Source: Delphinella strobiligena | Lineage: Eukaryota; Ascomycota; Dothideomycetes; Dothideales; Dothioraceae | DNA: 64,000 nt | Direction of reading: 5' to 3' | NCBI GenBank assembly: GCA_009982845.1 | Contig: JAADKB010000002.1 | Coordinates: forward strand, 620,001-684,000 | Shown: positions 1 to 10,855 of the stretch, one piece after another | Position numbering within the stretch: position 1 is the first letter of the stretch | Layout: every line of letters starts with the position of its first letter | Notes under the pieces: generated by a model | Seen by the model: the letters and a program-made list of their open reading frames with translations, nothing else | Told to the model about the DNA's origin: nothing | Databases searched by the model: none | Position numbers and translations under genes: made by a program

Positions 1-921
1 CCAAGTTTCTCCCCTCGAGCCTGATTCACAGATCGATCTCCGACCTTCTTGGCCAAGTTTGTTCCTCTCTTGCGGTTTGTAGCCGGGGTAGCGAGGGGAG
101 CGCCGGCCTCGCTGATGCTGTCTTCTTCCTTGGCGGCGGCTTGAAGGTTGTGCTTCTTAAGCCAGTTATGTACGGAAAGTGGATTGCGCAACTCAATCTC
201 TCTTTCCAATTCTCTAGGAGTGAGGCTGCTGAGATTGGTGGGAGCAGGAGGTATAGGCTGGCTCAGACTCCAGTTATCCCCATGTTTGGCGTCCATGGCC
301 AGCAGGTAAGCGTCTTGCTGGGCGCTGGTCAGGTACTCGGGTTGCAACAGGACATGGACGTCGGCATCGTCAGGTAGAGGATGGGGAATGGTGGCGTCCA
401 TGTCGTCGAGTTTGCGGACGTTTCTACGCGCGAGAGACTCCTCCAACTCATGTCGGAATTGGTGATATGAGGCTTGTGGATAGTCTCCTGTTTGCACGCT
501 GGCGTGGGCATCCATGATCTCGGCATTGGCTCTCGACAGATCGTAGGCGTCGTATTCTGAGGGCTGGTTCGGCAGGCGGATGTCATAGCGAAGGGATTTG
601 GGTATGTTGAGGGAATCATTGAGGTCAAGGAGGATTTCGAGAAGTTGACTGCGAGTCAGGTTGTCAGTGATGCTATACTTGATTGTCGTACAACTTTCCA
701 AAAACATACTCATTCTGCTCTTGCAAGCGCCTGTTCAAAGCTTCAAGTTTCTGTTCCTCGACGAAAAGAGAGTTATTCTCTTTGAGAACGTCGTCGAATG
801 TCGTCTTCATCTTTCTATATTTCTTGCGCCAGGACTTGTACTTTGGTTTGTTTGGGGCTGGCTGCACTTCCGTTTCCGTTGCACCACAAGCCCCGGCCAT
901 TATTTGCTCTTCGTCAGACAT
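1..921 (-). CDS. iec3: INO80 complex subunit Iec3-like protein (3' end cut by window edge)
   Basis: This is probably a fungal-specific subunit of the INO80 nucleosome-remodelling complex in the nucleus. Exon 1 is 710-921 and exon 2 runs from 648 off the left edge; the 61-bp intron 649-709 starts GTATGT, carries a CTGAC branch motif and ends CAG. Splicing joins the frames into YKSWRKKYRKMK followed by RLQEQNDQLLEILLDLN, which matches the conserved N-terminal block of the Iec3 family as I remember it. The downstream part is polar, with an ELEREIELRNPLSVHNWLKKH segment, and stays open to base 1, so the stop codon lies outside the window. The gene is divergent from the Nop13 gene with about 400 bp between starts. 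The family call rests on the N-terminal block only; the rest is poorly conserved. Confidence 0.78.
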
Positions 922-1324
922 GACAGCAAAATCAAGTCAATCAATCTGTTGATGGAACGGAGAAGCGAACGTGTCGTGTTTTGAGAAGTGCTGAAGCTTG
1001 GTCGCGCTTTCACCTGATTCTCGCGCCGTGAGGTGACGACTGGTATGACAGCTCTTGGCACGCGCCAAGCCTGATTCGAGTGTCAGCCGCGAGGGTTGAT
1101 GAGGGAGATGCCGGAATTACCGGCCTTCCGAGGACGGGGTGACCTTCACATATCGAAGATTACCTGAGCTTTTCAGGATTCACAGGTTCTTGCCAAGGCC
1201 GATGATCTGACGCCGACCCTGATGTCCCCAGAAATTATTTCTGCCGCCAGGGCCTGTGAACAAGTCTGGAGGAAAGAAATGCAGTTCTGAATACAATTCT
1301 ACCATAAAAGAACAAGAAAGAAAC
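922..1324. promoter_or_regulatory. Divergent intergenic region, iec3 / nop13
   Basis: This 403-bp gap lies between two start codons facing apart, so it must hold both promoters. I see no convincing TATA box or repeated operator. The frame of the plus-strand gene stays open back to a GTG at 1256, but the first ATG is at 1325. Confidence 0.45.
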
Positions 1325-2704
1325 ATGGCCAAGAAACAACGTGAGCCGAGTCCCTCCTCATCCAGCGCCTCCGAGGCCGAGGACGTGCAAATGACAACAG
1401 GCTCTGCCTCGCCCGAAGGAAGCAAGAAGCGCAAGCGAGTCGCTCAAGAAGGCGACGAGCTCGAAATCGACGTCAATCTTCCCGAGCCACAATCCAAAAA
1501 GGCCTTACGTGAAGCGAAAAAAGCAGCCAAAAGAGCAAAGAAGAACCCAGAGACATCAGCAGCAGCGGGGGCAGGAGAAGAGGGAGCCACGAAGACGGAA
1601 ACACCTTCACAAGCCACGGGTGAGAACGCAGGCAAGCGTTCCGACTACGGTATCTGGATAGGCAACCTCCCCTTCACCGCCGACAAGGACGTCGTGCGCA
1701 TCTTCCTCACCCGCCAGGGACAGATTCCCGAAGCCGAAATCACCAGGTTACATATGCCTGTTCCCACGCACGCTCAGCCCGGTCGTCCCAAGCCCAACAA
1801 CAAGGGCTTCGCCTATGTCGACTTCAGCACCGCCGAGAGCTTGAAGAAGGCCATTGACCTGTCCGAGTCACTCATGACCGGCCGCAAAGTTCTGATCAAG
1901 GACGCCAAGAGCTACGAAGGCCGGCCTCAAAACGCTACACCCGGCCCAACCGCCAACGCTCTCGCCGGCGTAGTCGAAGCTCCAGTCGCAACCACAGACG
2001 CTGCCAAACCAGTCGCCAGGCCCGGGCACGAACCCAGCAAACGCATCTTCGTAGGAAACCTAGGCTTCGACGTGACAAAAGAAGATCTGGAATACCACTT
2101 TGGGCAAGCAGGCGAGATCGAGGACATCCACATGGCCACCTTCCAAGACACGGGCAAATGCAAGGGATTCGCCTGGATACGATTCGTCGAGCTCGAAGCC
2201 GCCCAAGGCGCCGTCAACGGTTTCGTCTTCAAAGAAGAACCAGCCAGCGACGACGAGGAAGAAGAATCAGAAGTCGAGGCAGCAAACTCCGATGCAGACT
2301 CCGACGGCTCAGACAAACCCACAAAGACCAAAAAGGCAAAGAAGCAAAAAAAGCAAAAGAAGAGAAAATGGTTCATCAACCGCCTTCAAGGCCGACCCCT
2401 CCGCTGCGAATTCGCCGAAGACGCCTCGACAAGATATAAAAAGCGCTTCGGCAAAGGTGGCGACAAGAATGGCGATTCCACATCCATCACCGAAGCACCC
2501 ATCACCGAAGCGACCGGCGCCGATGCTGCACCTCCAAGACAAAAAGTCAGACCCACCGGTGACAAGGATGCCAGGCAGGAACAGCGCAGAAGGAAACATA
2601 TGGATGCGAGAAAGATTAGGCCTGGTGCTGCTCTTGCTAATGCGCCTAGGGGTGCTAGTGGGGCTATTGTTGCTTCGCAGGGTAAGAAGGTTACTTTTGA
2701 TTAG
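1325..2704 (+). CDS. nop13: Nop13-like nucleolar RNA-binding protein, two RRMs
   Basis: This is a 459-residue single-exon protein, likely nucleolar and associated with pre-ribosomes like yeast Nop13. The ATG at 1325 is chosen because the upstream frame has only a GTG. The N-terminal ~105 residues are low complexity with lysine-rich nuclear-localisation-like stretches. RRM1 spans about 109-195, with RNP2-like IWIGNLPF and RNP1-like KGFAYVDF. RRM2 begins near 240, with RIFVGNLGF and KGFAWIRF, but is split after about residue 300 by an acidic and then lysine-rich insertion of roughly 70 residues before the last strand, GRPLRCEFAED. The C-terminus (RQEQRRRKHMDARKIRPG) is basic. The long RRM1 loop after strand 1 fits Nop13 rather than generic RRM proteins. 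The gene is convergent with the Mrc1 gene. Confidence 0.82.
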   Translation: MAKKQREPSPSSSSASEAEDVQMTTGSASPEGSKKRKRVAQEGDELEIDVNLPEPQSKKALREAKKAAKRAKKNPETSAAAGAGEEGATKTETPSQATGENAGKRSDYGIWIGNLPFTADKDVVRIFLTRQGQIPEAEITRLHMPVPTHAQPGRPKPNNKGFAYVDFSTAESLKKAIDLSESLMTGRKVLIKDAKSYEGRPQNATPGPTANALAGVVEAPVATTDAAKPVARPGHEPSKRIFVGNLGFDVTKEDLEYHFGQAGEIEDIHMATFQDTGKCKGFAWIRFVELEAAQGAVNGFVFKEEPASDDEEEESEVEAANSDADSDGSDKPTKTKKAKKQKKQKKRKWFINRLQGRPLRCEFAEDASTRYKKRFGKGGDKNGDSTSITEAPITEATGADAAPPRQKVRPTGDKDARQEQRRRKHMDARKIRPGAALANAPRGASGAIVASQGKKVTFD

Positions 2705-3352
2705 TGTGTTTTATGTCGTGGTGGTGGTGGCGGTGGGTGGACTGGTCGCCAGAGATCCGTGGAGGGTGGACGAGTCACCAGAGCTTGGTAGTGGATTAGT
2801 ACCCAGCAATTGAAAGATGGAGAGGGAGAGGGATTGCAAGAGAAAGAGGGAAGGAAAGGGGGTCTGGGTGGACGGGGGAGGGGATGCAACTCAGCAAGTC
2901 TATCTGTCATCGTAGCCGAAAACTCGTCTCTTTTCCTTCCTCAAAAGCCACCGTCGGTCGTGTACGCATACCTGGCTACCTACCTACCTTTTGTAGTTCG
3001 TCATGTAGAATACCTATATGTGGACTTTGGTCTGGACGCCCATTTCCCTGAGTCCCTTCATGCTATCAGATACATATAGATACCTCAGTAGCAGCAGCGT
3101 CGGCTCAATCGGTAGTAGTAGGAAGCGAGTCCGTACCTCAGACCTCCTTGGGCAAGAGACGGCAGGGGAAGGGAGGGAAAAGATGATTGAGAGGTCAATG
3201 GTCATTGCTTGACATCTACGCGATGCCATGACGAACAAAATTGGTATACTACGCTTGCACGCTGACGCTCCGAGTCCATGTGCGATTCGATCCGTGCTTA
3301 GTCCCGCAAACCAAGAATACAGACCCAACGCCTATCGTGACCGGCACACCTG
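2705..3352. other. Convergent intergenic region, nop13 / mrc1
   Basis: This 648-bp gap holds the two 3' untranslated regions. It contains short GTGGTGGTGG-like and CTACCTACC runs just after the Nop13 stop and near 2975. I see no gene in it. Confidence 0.4.
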
Positions 3353-6300
3353 CTACTCGAAACCGCTGTTGGCATCCATATTACCCAAGAACCCACTCCC
3401 TCCCCTTCTCAACCCTGCACTTCTCCTGACATCGGCCTTTCTCTTGCGCTCCGCCTTTTCGAGCACAATTTTTCTCTCCGCCTCCCTCGCTTGGTAGTTG
3501 ATCGAACTCTTTTTGCTGCCACCCATTCTCACGCTACTGCCAGAGTCCTCCCTGTTGGCCCGTCGAGGAGGTGGACCCATCGAGGTGGTGCTCTCAGCGA
3601 TACTGGTGTTGGTCGTGGCTCTACGGAGAAGCGATGGACCTTTGGAAAACGAGCCTACTGCCTTCATTGAGGCCGTCGTGAAAGCCATACCCTCGCCACT
3701 TCCTTCTCCGACAATACTGACCGAGGATGATTGCTTCTTCAGCGTCAAGCGGTCGACGACGCCGGCTTTGGCTTGCGTTCTACGCTCGGCCGCTGGTGCT
3801 CGTGGTGCTTGGTTTGAGTAATTGAATTCGTCATTGTCTTCGGGGTCCGAGTCGAACATATTGCCATTCGCTTCTGGATCGATATGCGCGTCTTCTATGA
3901 GAAAGGATACGCTTTCTCGGACTTCTTGCAAAGATCTGGGGGCGCGGAATGCTTCGAGAGGGTTACGACGTAGCGAAAGGCGTTTGTTCGGGCGTGTCCG
4001 TTCTTGAGATTCTGAAGGTCCGTCTTTGCGTTTGAGGGCGTTGCCTGAAGTTTCTGCCAGTGGCTGTTGAGAGCCTTCACCCTCGGGGACCTGTGATTGC
4101 TCTGCTTGAGGGTCAATTGGATCGGCTGCCTCATCATTGACGCCATCCAGGAGATCCATCTCATCATCCTCCTCTCGATCTTCGATGGCACAGAGGAAAG
4201 CCTCTTTCTTTTCATTTGTGCCCAGTTTGCCCACACTCTCGTCTTGGAGTAGCAAACGCCTCTTTCTGGCCTCCTCTCTCTGTCGTCGCCTTCTTCGTTC
4301 AGCAACTTGCTCGTCTTCGTCGCTGTCGAGGTCGAAAGCCCCTCCCGCACCACGCTTCTTCCTCATGGCGCCTGACATCAAGTCTTTGTAGAGTTTGCTG
4401 GTCTCAGCCTCATTCTGTTGGCGAGCTTTCTCGGCATAAAAGGCAGCAAGCTCGCGCTCGTTGACTGCAATCTCAGACTCATCGATCATGGCTCGGTCAG
4501 CCTCGTCTTCCTCGCCTACATGTTCGTCGTCAGAGCCACCGCCCAAACCGGCGTATTCGTCCTCGGATTCCTCGGCTTGCTCTTCGACCATCTTTCTGGC
4601 CTCGCTTGCTTTCTTGTCAAAGTCTGCTTGTACGGGCTTGTTCACTGCGGCTTTACGCATCTTCTCGAATGCGTTGGCGTTTTGTGGTACTGTTGATGCA
4701 GCAATTTCTTCGTCGTCAGATTCCACTTCGTTAGCAGCTGCACGACGGACAAGACGACCTCTGCGATGCGCTTGCTGCACAACAGGACTCTCGGGTACGT
4801 CCATGAGAACAGTATCCTGAGTGGAAATTGGAGGATTGAGATTCAGCTTTAGAGGAGTTTGATCGGCCTTCATACCTACATCTTGAGAGGGCGTGAAGTC
4901 AAGCTCTCCAAATTGAGAAACCGAGGCTATCCTGCTCAGCGATGGCGTCTCGAGTTGTGTGGAGTTCAAGTTGATCTCCTGCCTTGTATCTTGTAGGCTC
5001 TGGCTATCGGCAACGATCGAGTTGTCTTGAGAGTCTTGAGTCTGTTCGGCGGGCACGAAGGTGGGCAGGGGTGCGGATGGAATGTGACGAAGCATATCAA
5101 GAGAATCCTGCTCTGTCTCAGGGAAGGTGTCACCAGGGACAGATTCGTCCGTGCTGTCCTGAGTATCTGCCATCGTGCCTGCAAACATCTGCGACACGCC
5201 AAGCGCAGGTGCTGCACCAAAGCCAAATGCAGCAGCAAGATCATCGTTAATCATACCGCCCGTGTTTGTAGACGCAGGCGTTTGTAAGTCAAGTTTAGCC
5301 TCGTCCTCATCATCGTCGTCTTCGATGACCCGCTTCTTACGAGCCGCTCTCCGCGCCTGGGGTATTTGAGCTGACTGATCGTCCTGAGTAAGCTCCATGG
5401 CATCCTGAGCACGGTCGGTCTCTGTATGGAATGGTTCTTGTTCTTGTTCTTGGTCGGACGTTTCTGCATCCTCGCCAGCCTTGTTATCCAGAACGTCGTT
5501 AGTCTCAGGCTCGATGTCTTCCTCTACCTCATCTTCGCTACCCGACAAGTCGATTTCCTCCGCATCTCCTGCATCTCCAGCTTCATCTTCCTCGCCGCTG
5601 CCAATGAAATCGCCATCCTCACTCTCATCACTAGATGCATCACCGACATCCAAGCCGGCTTCTTTCGCGTCCTTCCGTTCCTTTTTTCTAAGAGCGTCTG
5701 CTTCTTCCCTGGCCTTGTCGAGCATGTTCTCGATAACGACCTGTTCCTGCTCCCTCTCCTCTGCAGTCATGACAATGATGCCTCTGGCTTTCAAGCTGGC
5801 AATCTTCTCCTCGCGCTCTCTCAGAGCTTGGATCTTTGCTCTTCTTCGGAGCTCAATCTCAAGTTGACCAGGTGTCATGGAAGGTCTCTCTCCCTTCTTA
5901 AGACGAGGATTGTCGGTTTGATGAAGGTGAGCTAGATGGCGTAACATGTGCAGAGGGCGGGACTCGGAGGCTTTGGAAGGACCGACTGAGCTGAAGATTG
6001 ACGAGACACGATCACCTTTGATGATCTCTAAGTCTGAGTCGGAATCGTCTTGTGGGTCGTCATCCTGGGTAGGCTTGGGAGGGGGCACAATGCGATATTT
6101 ACGTGGAGAGAGCTTTTTGCTGACTTTCTTCTGTTCCATTCGTTGAGGGCTTTGTGGTCGCACATGATCCTTTCCTTTGTCTGCTTTGGCAAAGGACTGC
6201 GACGGGGTCAATTGGGCGATGTCTGGCAGATCTTCGTCATCAGATGCAAGCGTTGTGAGTGGTCCAGTTGCATTAGCGATGTCTGTATTTTGAGCAGACT

Positions 6301-7441
6301 TCTCCTGCTCATCATGAACACTAGGTGGACTGCTAGGAGGCGTATCCTGCGGCTCTCTCATTTCTGCATCCGAGTCGGGAGCAGCAGTCGACGAAGAATC
6401 GGCAGCGTTGTCGACGTGTGCAAGCGGAGTCTGGATCCTGCTCTTACCGGCAAACCTCGACAAGAAATCAGCTGTGGTGAACTTCTTCTTTGTCTTTGCT
6501 TGGTGAGTGAGTTGCATATTACGGCTCATTCTCTGAGTCTCTCTGGACATCTCTTCAAGAGCTTTCTTGCTTGCTTTTCGCGAAGGACGAGATTGTTGTG
6601 TCAACCGCTTTTCAGCAGCATTATCTACTTCTTCCTCATCGTCGAACATGTCAGATAGTAGAGCATTCGGTCTTTGCTCTTGGCCCCTCTCTTGCTCTTC
6701 TCTCTCTTGGTCCTCCTTGGCCAGACGTTCGCGACGTCGACGCTCAACCAGCTCTCTAAGTCGTGCTTTCATGCCTTCAGAGTCTGGGAGATCCGAGTCG
6801 GAATCGCTGTCATTGGCAGGGCGGCTCTCCGCTCTTGCGGGGGCTGGTGACATGAACAAGCCGGGGCTCTCTGACCGAGTAGAAGCTGCAGGACTGTTGG
6901 CCAGCTTCTGAGCGCGGTCCGTAAGCCAAGGTCTTCGGGGAGGTGATGGTGTATTCCTGTCGACTTGGGCTCGAAATGCAAGTCGTCTACGAGGGGGCGA
7001 TGCGACTTCCTGGTCGGGCTCGGTGCTCTGTGTTCCTTCCATCTGCTCAGTCTTCTCTGCCAACATCTCTCGTCGAATTCTTTGATACACATTCCCACTG
7101 TCCTCCTCGCTTTCCTCCTCTGCTTCTTCCTGGAAAGGCAATTGGGCCGCGGATGCTCCCATTCTGGCAGCTAGACGTCCTCGTGGTTTGATGACCGGCA
7201 CATCATCGTCATCATCTTGCTCGCTTGCAGACGCGTCTTTGTCGCGTGTCGACGTTGCCGATTTTGCTATTATTGAGGTCTCAGTTTTGCTTGCTGTGGC
7301 TTCGTCCTCCGAGTCTGCATCGATCTCTGCAAGCATAGCCTGGATCCTGCTCCTCGGTAAGAGCCCAACTGTGGTAGCTCCATCATTTGAAGCCGGTGTA
7401 GAGGCGCGGCTTGAACGCGTCGATCGCATTGGAGAGGACAT
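3353..7441 (-). CDS. mrc1: Mrc1/claspin-like replication checkpoint mediator
   Basis: This single-exon gene encodes about 1362 residues. Mrc1 travels with the replication fork and, once phosphorylated by the ATR-type kinase, recruits the Rad53/Cds1 effector kinase. The ATG at 7441 (MSSPMRSTRSS) is preferred over one 16 codons upstream because basic Ser/Arg-rich starts are usual; this is a judgement. The protein is highly acidic and charged. A C-terminal region with RRRRQREEARKRRLLLQDE followed by KKEAFLCAIEDREEDDEMD matches the conserved Mrc1-like domain. SQ/TQ dipeptides, the ATR/ATM target sites, are frequent, with at least nine packed into roughly residues 780-920 (for example AEQTQDSQDNS and ADSQS). 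Low-complexity Glu/Asp runs are expected for this family. No transmembrane or catalytic region is seen. Confidence 0.82.
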   Translation of the reverse strand: MSSPMRSTRSSRASTPASNDGATTVGLLPRSRIQAMLAEIDADSEDEATASKTETSIIAKSATSTRDKDASASEQDDDDDVPVIKPRGRLAARMGASAAQLPFQEEAEEESEEDSGNVYQRIRREMLAEKTEQMEGTQSTEPDQEVASPPRRRLAFRAQVDRNTPSPPRRPWLTDRAQKLANSPAASTRSESPGLFMSPAPARAESRPANDSDSDSDLPDSEGMKARLRELVERRRRERLAKEDQEREEQERGQEQRPNALLSDMFDDEEEVDNAAEKRLTQQSRPSRKASKKALEEMSRETQRMSRNMQLTHQAKTKKKFTTADFLSRFAGKSRIQTPLAHVDNAADSSSTAAPDSDAEMREPQDTPPSSPPSVHDEQEKSAQNTDIANATGPLTTLASDDEDLPDIAQLTPSQSFAKADKGKDHVRPQSPQRMEQKKVSKKLSPRKYRIVPPPKPTQDDDPQDDSDSDLEIIKGDRVSSIFSSVGPSKASESRPLHMLRHLAHLHQTDNPRLKKGERPSMTPGQLEIELRRRAKIQALREREEKIASLKARGIIVMTAEEREQEQVVIENMLDKAREEADALRKKERKDAKEAGLDVGDASSDESEDGDFIGSGEEDEAGDAGDAEEIDLSGSEDEVEEDIEPETNDVLDNKAGEDAETSDQEQEQEPFHTETDRAQDAMELTQDDQSAQIPQARRAARKKRVIEDDDDEDEAKLDLQTPASTNTGGMINDDLAAAFGFGAAPALGVSQMFAGTMADTQDSTDESVPGDTFPETEQDSLDMLRHIPSAPLPTFVPAEQTQDSQDNSIVADSQSLQDTRQEINLNSTQLETPSLSRIASVSQFGELDFTPSQDVGMKADQTPLKLNLNPPISTQDTVLMDVPESPVVQQAHRRGRLVRRAAANEVESDDEEIAASTVPQNANAFEKMRKAAVNKPVQADFDKKASEARKMVEEQAEESEDEYAGLGGGSDDEHVGEEDEADRAMIDESEIAVNERELAAFYAEKARQQNEAETSKLYKDLMSGAMRKKRGAGGAFDLDSDEDEQVAERRRRRQREEARKRRLLLQDESVGKLGTNEKKEAFLCAIEDREEDDEMDLLDGVNDEAADPIDPQAEQSQVPEGEGSQQPLAETSGNALKRKDGPSESQERTRPNKRLSLRRNPLEAFRAPRSLQEVRESVSFLIEDAHIDPEANGNMFDSDPEDNDEFNYSNQAPRAPAAERRTQAKAGVVDRLTLKKQSSSVSIVGEGSGEGMAFTTASMKAVGSFSKGPSLLRRATTNTSIAESTTSMGPPPRRANREDSGSSVRMGGSKKSSINYQAREAERKIVLEKAERKRKADVRRSAGLRRGGSGFLGNMDANSGFE

Positions 7442-7931
7442 TGTGTGTGGGCAGGCCGTGAATATTGCTTGGAATGGAAATATCTCCACAGAGCAGCAGT
7501 CTTGCGATCAATAGTAGTAGAGGTTGTTCATCATTGTTCATAGAAAGAAAGCGATACGAAAACAAATAGTAGGACAAGAGTGAATCAGAAGAATCAAAGG
7601 TGAAGCTTAACACGCGAGAAGACGCGACGCGATTGATTGCATCAACGCTGGGCCTTGGCGTCCAGCCACCACTTTCGTCTGTCACCACATCTCACTGATC
7701 TCTTGTCCATTTAATGAATACGATATCCATTCAGTGTAACGTGATACGGGCGACTGCTGACTCCAAAATTACCCCTCCTCTTCTCCCATGCGCCAGCAAT
7801 CCTTGGAAGTATGTAGAAAAAGCGCCCTTGCAATATCACAGCGCCACCAAACCCCGCTCCCACCTAAGTGTACCAAAGACTCTCTGCAAACGCCGTGCTA
7901 TCATCCGTCTCCAGATTCCGATTTCACTCGA
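7442..7931. other. Intergenic, mrc1 promoter and FHA gene 3' end
   Basis: This 490-bp gap separates two minus-strand genes. It should contain the 5' region of mrc1 and the terminator of the FHA gene. I see no further gene. Confidence 0.4.
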
Positions 7932-10106
7932 CTAAGCAAGGAGTCTCTCGGCAAGAGGGCTCCACAAGAAGCCGACCGTGGCAACGCAACCACTTACCGC
8001 TCCGACTGCCGCTGTCAGCGCCAGACTGACACTGCTAGTGCGAGCTCTCTTTGCTGGTCGGCGTGTCACAGCATGGGAAACTGCCAGCGGTGTGACCACG
8101 AGAGGTTCAATCGCTCCTGCACTTGCTGAATCAGATGGCTTAGACACCTCCACCATCTGAGAAGCCGAGTTGTGTGGCTTCTGCGTAATATCGTCAGTAG
8201 CAAAATTCATGCCGAAAGCTTCGTCGATTGTTGCCGTCCACGCGGCATCTTCATTCTCTTTGGTCTCGTGCTTCTCGATCTCATCCTCGTCGACTACTTC
8301 TCTCTTGCGCTTCTTACTGTCGCTATTGACTCCAGCAACGGTGGGCGCCTGCTCGACCTTGTCATTGGCTGGTGAGTTGACTGCAGGCTCAGCCAGCTTA
8401 GGGCCCACCTCCAAAGCGCCTGGAGCGGGATCAGCAGCCTTTGTAGCAAGACTGAAGGAGGGGAGGGATTGGCAATCCTTGCTGACTTGAACACCGTCCT
8501 GTGCCCAGCTGCTAGTCTGAACGATTGGGGTGCGCCACTCATCTGCGGTCGCTTCACAGTTGTACCTGAACCCCTCACGACCACGGCTGGTGCCACCGTA
8601 ACCCCAGGTTGTGCTTGTTCTCTCGGGAGGAGCCTTGTAGGCATATGGAGGAAGAACATCATGCCCGTGTAAGGCGAAGGGACTTCTATACTCGGTTTGC
8701 TTTCCAGGTTGGTTCATTTCGTAAATGTCGACGTAAGTGGAGGCTGATGACTGTGGCTTGCTGGAAGCACTGTTTGCTGCGTAGTTTGGCACTTGAGTGA
8801 TGGGTGCCAGAGACTCGTTGAAAGACGCACTTTGATGGGGCATGATCGGTGGCAGCTTCAGTGTCTCTGGGATTCCCGTGGTGCGTGCGGAGGGGAAGGT
8901 AGAGGTCGTGGACTTCGTCTGTTCCTTGGCTGGAGGTGCCTCATCTGACATTTTGACGACACCTGCCTGCTTTGGAGGGCAGTCGTCTTCCGACATGTCA
9001 GAGTCAATAGACTCCTCGTCGTCGGATCGAGTTGGGACAGCAGTGTGTGCCCGAGGAGATGACGGAGAATAGCGCTGGCTGCGGATGGAACCATTCTTAC
9101 TCGCTGCATCCGAATCTGATGAACGGTTTCCGCCATTATCGTACTCAACTTCACTGTCCCATTCGTACACGTCATCAGGAACTTCCTGGGTGTGGAAGGT
9201 CTCATCGTCAATCATAACAGGATCAGTTTGGGACCGGCCATAGCTGGCACGCTTGTCGTTGTTGGCATACTTCTGAGACAAGGGAAAGCTGCGTGTCGCG
9301 CTGACAAACTCGACCGAGCGAGTTCCATCATCCTCACTCGGGGTCACGTCCTCGTAATCGTCCGCATCCTCGTCTTCACCATCGGCAAGGCCAGAATCTT
9401 TAGTTGGTTGGTCGTCACTGGACTCGGAAGGCACGGAATATGTGTTAGTCCTGTGCATAGACGCACTGGTCATGGTTGCTTGGGAAGTCATGGAGCTTGG
9501 GGTCATGGCGTTTGGTCGGTCGATCCTAACACGGACTTCAACACCGTCGTGGATAGCTGGACTGGCGTTAGGCTGCGTTGTTAACATACAATGAGACTAA
9601 GCTTACCCGCGAGACGTGAGACTTTGTCACCAAATCTGATAATGTCTCCTTGGTCTATGGCAAAGTCGTTGGCAACCTTTATATCATTGACGAAGGTGCC
9701 ATGCAGGGAGCCGGTATCTCTGAGTATGACAATACCCTGTACTACTATCAGCGGATTCTTGTGCATGGGCTGCGGGGGATGTCTCACCTTGGTACTATCT
9801 TTGAGGTAGATCTCAGCGTGGTTGCGCGACATGACAGCACAGTCGAAGAAGGCGTTGTTTGAGTTGGGCTGGATGTTCTTGGATGTGTTCTTGGAAGCGC
9901 GGCCGATGGTGATACGGCGTTCACCAGTCGTGAGCTTCAGTTGACGTGTGGGATATTTGAAGCCCGACACTGTTTCAGGTGCGCCGATACACTTGAGGGT
10001 GACTTTGACAGAGTCTTGGGTTATTGTCAATAACAAAGCGCAATCTTGTATCATGAACGAGTCGCAACTTACCATCAGGCACAGTGGTAGAAACGAGCCG
10101 GAACAT
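7932..10106 (-). CDS. FHA-domain protein with C-terminal membrane anchor
   Basis: Four exons (10073-10106, 9788-10014, 9607-9736, 7932-9556; introns of 58, 51 and 50 bp) give exactly 672 codons including the stop. The FHA domain covers about residues 12-115: ITIGRAS, MSRNHAEIY, GSLHGTFVN and FGDKVSR carry the Gly-Arg, Ser-x-x-His and Asn residues that bind phosphothreonine. A long acidic, Ser-rich middle follows, then a basic KRAR stretch and a hydrophobic C-terminus (ALTAAVGAVSGCVATVGFL) typical of a tail anchor. Tail-anchored FHA proteins such as Far9/Far10 or SLMAP-type STRIPAK subunits share this layout, but I see none of their coiled coils, so membership is not claimed. The frame stays open about 37 codons upstream of the chosen ATG without another Met. 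Confidence 0.75.
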
Positions 10107-10855
10107 GCTGGCGGTGTAGACACTCGCCTGGCTAGGTAGAGTCAGCGTCAAGGGCTCACCAGGTGCTGTTGGAACGAAAAGAGCGGTCGAGAGAACAGTA
10201 CTAGTTCTAGAGTTGATAAAGACGCACGACAGGTGTTGAATTGCGGTCGGTGGTCAAGCAGAGTGTTGGTGAAGCGAAGCTAGTGAAAGGTGGGCAAGAA
10301 AGCTTTACGGGGAGGGGTAGAGGGATGCGTTGATAGGCAGTCAGCTGAAGCTTCCTGAATGGGGTGAAATGGTGTGTTGCATGTGATGCAGGCGGGACCA
10401 ATCACCGAGCTGTGGTAACAATCTCGAGCAGTGCCACTCGATCAACATCCAAGTGCTACCATAATTTGAATCTTGCAATACGGGCACTTGGGCCGCATTC
10501 GGTAGATACAGAGGAAAAGGATATCAAATCCGTGATGAATCCCAGGCTTTCATCTTCCTCCGTCCGATGGTGCCTGAGGTGACGCATATCATTGATAGGA
10601 GATAACATATGATCGGCATACGGATTTAGGGGTTAACCCGGATAGCTTGGCATGTCCCCCACCCTGACTCGCCTGACTCAAAGCTCGACAGCCGGCTTTA
10701 GAATTATTCGCCCGCAGGCAAAACGTTTGATCGATGGTTCAAGTGAAGAGTGCAAACATCCAATGATCCAATGAAGACGTCTGTCGCACTGATATACGAC
10801 ACGTAACAAAACCCACAGCTGATGCGATAGCATTGTCGTCGCCAACTAAGGAAGG
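10107..10855. promoter_or_regulatory. Divergent intergenic region, FHA gene / rpc1
   Basis: This 749-bp gap is shared by two start codons facing apart. No clear operator or repeat is seen. The first ~110 bases next to the FHA gene form an open frame lacking ATG. Confidence 0.4.
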
